Positions 7,715 to 9,760 of a DNA stretch of 9,760 nucleotides are shown here, one piece after another. How positions within the stretch are numbered: position 1 is the stretch's first letter; every line of letters starts with the position of its first letter. The position numbers and the translations under genes are program-made. Source of the stretch: Bacteroidales bacterium (lineage in GTDB: Bacteria > Bacteroidota > Bacteroidia > Bacteroidales > S143-33); NCBI GenBank assembly GCA_027083655.1, contig JALWNS010000486.1, positions 1 to 9,760 on the forward strand, given 5' to 3'. The notes beneath the pieces are model-generated. The model was not told where the DNA came from. It did not search any database and saw only the letters and a list, made by a program, of their open reading frames with translations.

Positions 7715-8188
7715 TCAAACAGCTGTAAGCACAAAATTCCCATATCCGTCCACTTTCCATTTCTTGCCCTGGCGAATGATTATGAAGCCTTCTTCTTCCA
7801 ATAGACGTGCATGGTTTTCAAGTCCACCAGGGGCTTTGTTGTTGAGTTCTCCTTTGGATCGCAGTGTACGCCACCATGGGATAGGCTTTTGTCCTGTTTT
7901 TTCGGCAATTTCTTCTGCTGCATTTGCAGCTATAGTGATAAAGATGCCTGTCGTCAGTGGACATGTTGTGTCGGTGCCGAATTTTTTAGCCAAAATATCA
8001 CGTATCTCGCTAACAGTTATAAGATTACCCAGGGGTACACGGGACATAATTTCATAAATCTGCTTGGGATGGGGCACAAGCATTGTTCGGGCACCAGAAT
8101 ACTTTTTGCGTAATTTTTCGTCAAGTTCTACAATTTTGGGTAAGTCTTTGTCCCTGGCTTCTAATTTTTCTATCCATGATTTTGCCAT
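7715..8188 (-). CDS. alkyltransferase-like (ATL) MGMT-family DNA-binding protein
   Basis: The 157-residue product matches the C-terminal DNA-binding domain of O6-methylguanine-DNA methyltransferases: VPLGNLITVSEIRDILAK (51-68) corresponds to the PkGkvtTYgeIA block, TGIFITIAANAAEE to the recognition-helix region, and IPWWRTLRSKGELN (103-116) to the IPCHRVVrsdG active site. The alkyl-acceptor Cys of PCHR is replaced by W105 and the following His by W106 (PWWR). It therefore cannot accept alkyl groups as a classical MGMT does and should act, like other ATLs, by binding O6-alkylguanine and possibly recruiting nucleotide excision repair. The N-terminal 40 residues (KLEARDKDLPK, SGARTMLVPHP) are an extra basic segment beyond the core domain. 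The only Cys, C76, is away from the active site. It starts 14 bases after the ubiA-like stop and precedes the glycosyltransferase, so it is probably expressed from the operon promoter and not as a dedicated damage-inducible unit. Confidence 0.87.
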   Translation of the reverse strand: MAKSWIEKLEARDKDLPKIVELDEKLRKKYSGARTMLVPHPKQIYEIMSRVPLGNLITVSEIRDILAKKFGTDTTCPLTTGIFITIAANAAEEIAEKTGQKPIPWWRTLRSKGELNNKAPGGLENHARLLEEEGFIIIRQGKKWKVDGYGNFVLTAV

Positions 8189-8202
8189 ACCTGGGCTATG
8201 GG

Positions 8203-9096
8203 TTAAAGATTAGCAGTTGCGATGACAAGATTGGACAGGAGCATGAACAAGGAAGCTGCTTTGAACAATAGAAAATTAATCTTGTCTGTCGGCTTGAAAA
8301 TAAAGTAAATAGACAAACCAGTTAACATCAATCCAAGTATAATTAGCGCGATTAGCTCTGTTATATTAAGCATTAGCAGATCAGCAGCCAAAATGAATGA
8401 AGTAGCAGATAATACTGATGATAGTGCAATAATAAAACGGGTTTTGCGTACTCCAAGGGTCTGGACAAAGGTAGGTACTTTTGCTCGCCGGTAATCTTCA
8501 TCGTATTTTATAGCAAAAGTGAGTATATGTACGGGTATCCACAGTAAAATACCCATTGCCAACAACAGGCCAATAATATCTATCCTGCCAGTAGCCAGTA
8601 CACGGCCTGCAAGGATTGGCATTGCCCCTGAAATGCCTCCAAAAATTATTGACCAAGGACTCCGTCTTTTAAGCCAGATAGTATAGACAACAAAGTCAAA
8701 GAAGAAACCAGCGAAAAGCACAATAGCATAGAGAGGATTGATTATTAATGCCCAGGCCAAACCAACAGAAAGCAACAAAACACCAAAAAGCAAAGCATGT
8801 GAGTCATCTATAATTCCAGCGGGCAGTGGACGCCGGCAGGTGCGCACCATAATGGCATCTATATCTTTGTCCCATATCATGTTAAAAACAGTGGTACCTG
8901 CTATTGTCAGAAATAGTGTGATGGCTCCTGCTATAAATAATGACCAATTGGGCGTGGAGGTCATGCCTGACATAAAGCCTGCAATACCAGTGATTACCAA
9001 TAGGAATGTTTGCAAGCTCTTGGTTAGCTGCCAATATGCACTTAGCATGTTTTTCATCCTTCCTGCTTTGATATTAGTAGCCTGTATCGTCTCCAT
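8203..9096 (-). CDS. UbiA-family prenyltransferase, protoheme IX farnesyltransferase-like
   Basis: The 297-residue polytopic membrane protein belongs to the UbiA superfamily, which transfers isoprenyl chains to aromatic or tetrapyrrole acceptors. The first Asp-rich motif is N72-x3-D76-x3-D80, followed by RTCRRPLPAG (85-94), a signature block shared with CtaB/CyoE heme O synthases. The second polar motif is KYDEDYRRAKVPTF (197-210), again CtaB-like. About eight or nine hydrophobic segments cover the rest. If CtaB-like, it converts protoheme IX and farnesyl diphosphate to heme O for terminal oxidases, but the WxPPHFW block of classical CtaB is divergent here (LWIPVHILTF), and menaquinone or other UbiA acceptors remain possible. 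No oxidase genes are in view. Start: ATG 9096 has poor ribosome-binding context; an AGGAAGG at 9058-9064 supports a shorter form from ATG 9048 (MLSAYWQLTK, 281 residues). First gene of a unit with the ATL and glycosyltransferase genes. Confidence 0.85.
   Translation of the reverse strand: METIQATNIKAGRMKNMLSAYWQLTKSLQTFLLVITGIAGFMSGMTSTPNWSLFIAGAITLFLTIAGTTVFNMIWDKDIDAIMVRTCRRPLPAGIIDDSHALLFGVLLLSVGLAWALIINPLYAIVLFAGFFFDFVVYTIWLKRRSPWSIIFGGISGAMPILAGRVLATGRIDIIGLLLAMGILLWIPVHILTFAIKYDEDYRRAKVPTFVQTLGVRKTRFIIALSSVLSATSFILAADLLMLNITELIALIILGLMLTGLSIYFIFKPTDKINFLLFKAASLFMLLSNLVIATANL
9058..9064 (-). promoter_or_regulatory. Shine-Dalgarno-like site inside the annotated ubiA-like start
   Basis: AGGAAGG on the minus strand lies 9 bases before the ATG at 9048 and directly abuts an ATG at 9057. 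It is better placed for initiation at 9048 than anything near the ATG at 9096. Starting at 9048 removes 16 residues that are not hydrophobic and not conserved-looking. Confidence 0.35.
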
Positions 9097-9129
9097 GCCT
9101 TTAGTATTTTTTATTTGTAGAATAGATTA

Positions 9130-9231
9130 AGAGGCTGTCCCGTACATTGCAACAGTAACCTGACTTATGAAGTTTTTTGAGTTCAAAACTTTAGCCGAAA
9201 TAATGTTTTTATTTTATACAGGACAGCCTCT
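9130..9231. mobile_element. MITE-like element with perfect 11-base terminal inverted repeats
   Basis: AGAGGCTGTCC at 9130-9140 is repeated in inverse orientation at 9221-9231. Beyond the perfect 11 bases the repeats continue imperfectly inward (CCGTACA against CTGTATA) and outward (ATT then A or C). The interior of about 80 bases is A/T-rich, has no coding capacity, and contains a 7-base hairpin (AAGTTTT 9170-9176 with AAAACTT 9185-9191). GAGGCTGTCC-type ends are common termini of DDE-type insertion sequences, so a short non-autonomous derivative is the best reading. A clean target duplication is not visible. It lies between the FGE-like stop and the ubiA-like start. An 80-base loop argues against an ordinary terminator. 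Confidence 0.6.
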
Positions 9232-9240
9232 GAATAATGT

Positions 9241-9760
9241 TTATCTACTAGCAACAGGTGTCCGTACACAACGGAAGCCTACCGAAGGCGAACTAAACCA
9301 CGGTTCGGCATTGTTGCGCCACCATGTTGTAGCATAAGGAGGATAATCATTGTAGCTACCACCTCTCATATAACGGTAATGTATGAATGGATAATCGTTA
9401 CCGCACCATTCCCATACATTGCCACACATGTCATAGGCACCATAGGGACTACGGTTGTCTTTTGTAGTAAATTCCCCATTAGATCCTTTGTAGGTCTTGC
9501 CATTGTAGAAACCCACAGGTGTAGTCCGCACAGGATCACCAAAGATTTTACGCAGGGCTTTATTACCTTCGAGATAATTAGCATAATGTACATCTATGTC
9601 ATTTCCCCATGGATAAGCTCGCATGTCAGTGCCCATTGCGGCTTTTTCCCATTCTTTCTCAGTAGGCAGTCTATATCCATAGAATTGTGCATAGGCCCAG
9701 GCACCAAACCAAGTGACATAAACGACAGGATGGTTTTCAAAGCCTTTTTCAGCTACGAAC
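9241..9760 (-). CDS. SUMF1/FGE-fold protein, 5' partial, catalytic cysteines absent
   Basis: The frame is open to the right edge, with 172 C-terminal residues visible; an internal Met at 9636 is not the start because RLPTEKEWEKAA, a family hallmark, reads straight through it. The fold is that of formylglycine-generating enzyme / sulfatase-modifying factor: HPVVYVTWFGAWAYAQFYG, RLPTEKEW (nt 9672-9649), YPWGN, NY, VGFYNG, SPYGAYDMCGNVWEW (GNVWEW at nt 9423-9406), RGGSY (9366-9352) and the closing GFRCVR. In true FGE, two cysteines (human C336 and C341) after GGSY bind copper; here the equivalents are Asp (nt 9348-9346) and Ala (9333-9331). It is thus likely not a sulfatase activator but one of the many non-catalytic FGE-fold proteins; in Bacteroidota these include GldJ/GldK-type envelope lipoproteins. 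The N-terminus, which would show a lipobox, is outside the window. Confidence 0.87.
   Translation of the reverse strand, partial: FVAEKGFENHPVVYVTWFGAWAYAQFYGYRLPTEKEWEKAAMGTDMRAYPWGNDIDVHYANYLEGNKALRKIFGDPVRTTPVGFYNGKTYKGSNGEFTTKDNRSPYGAYDMCGNVWEWCGNDYPFIHYRYMRGGSYNDYPPYATTWWRNNAEPWFSSPSVGFRCVRTPVASR

Noticed and set aside
7689..7760. N-terminal extension of the glycosyltransferase (MESGRIWEF...)
   Set aside because: It overlaps the 3' end of the ATL-like gene and the GT2 domain starts directly after the ATG at 7688.
9131..9230. Inverted repeat read as a bidirectional transcription terminator
   Set aside because: The arms are separated by 80 bases, much more than in an intrinsic terminator, and the ends resemble insertion-sequence termini.

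Overview
The window looks like chromosomal DNA from a member of the Bacteroidota. This is an inference, not a proof. It rests on low to moderate GC, starts preceded by A/T-rich leaders instead of Shine-Dalgarno sequences at most genes, two exact TAnnTTTG boxes (the Bacteroidota -7 promoter element) in one divergent intergenic gap, and a gene set (AddB-like PD-(D/E)XK nuclease, small ATL-like MGMT protein, Tim44/zinc-ribbon protein) that reads as Bacteroidota-type. Most of it is housekeeping and cell-envelope genes. I see no rRNA, tRNA, CRISPR array or prophage.

Left, plus strand (1-4118): the 3' part of an AddB/RecB-like repair nuclease gene that enters from outside the window; pyrB (aspartate carbamoyltransferase), complete and with all catalytic motifs; and, coupled to it by a strong Shine-Dalgarno sequence overlapping the pyrB stop, a small lipoprotein of unknown function. 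Centre (4088-6921): a PAP2-family membrane phosphatase on the minus strand whose 3' end overlaps the lipoprotein gene tail-to-tail. It is divergent across 44 bases from a two-gene plus-strand operon: a membrane protein with a TPM-like domain split by a transmembrane hairpin, and a secreted or membrane-anchored protein made of a glycine-rich stretch plus two copies of a Tim44-like domain each ending in a zinc ribbon.

Right, minus strand (6933-9760): a tight three-gene unit transcribed right to left as UbiA-family prenyltransferase (most like protoheme IX farnesyltransferase), alkyltransferase-like MGMT-family protein, and a WaaE/KdtX-like glycosyltransferase of family 2. Upstream of it is the 3' part of a formylglycine-generating-enzyme/SUMF1-fold gene that lacks the catalytic cysteine pair and runs off the right edge. 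Between the last two units lies a roughly 100-base element with 11-base perfect terminal inverted repeats that looks like a MITE.

The genes belong to separate tasks: DNA repair (AddB-like, ATL), pyrimidine synthesis, and envelope or lipid functions (PAP2, TPM/Tim44 pair, UbiA, glycosyltransferase). The least explained part, and the best candidate for something undescribed, is the TPM-like plus double Tim44/zinc-ribbon pair at 4789-6921.
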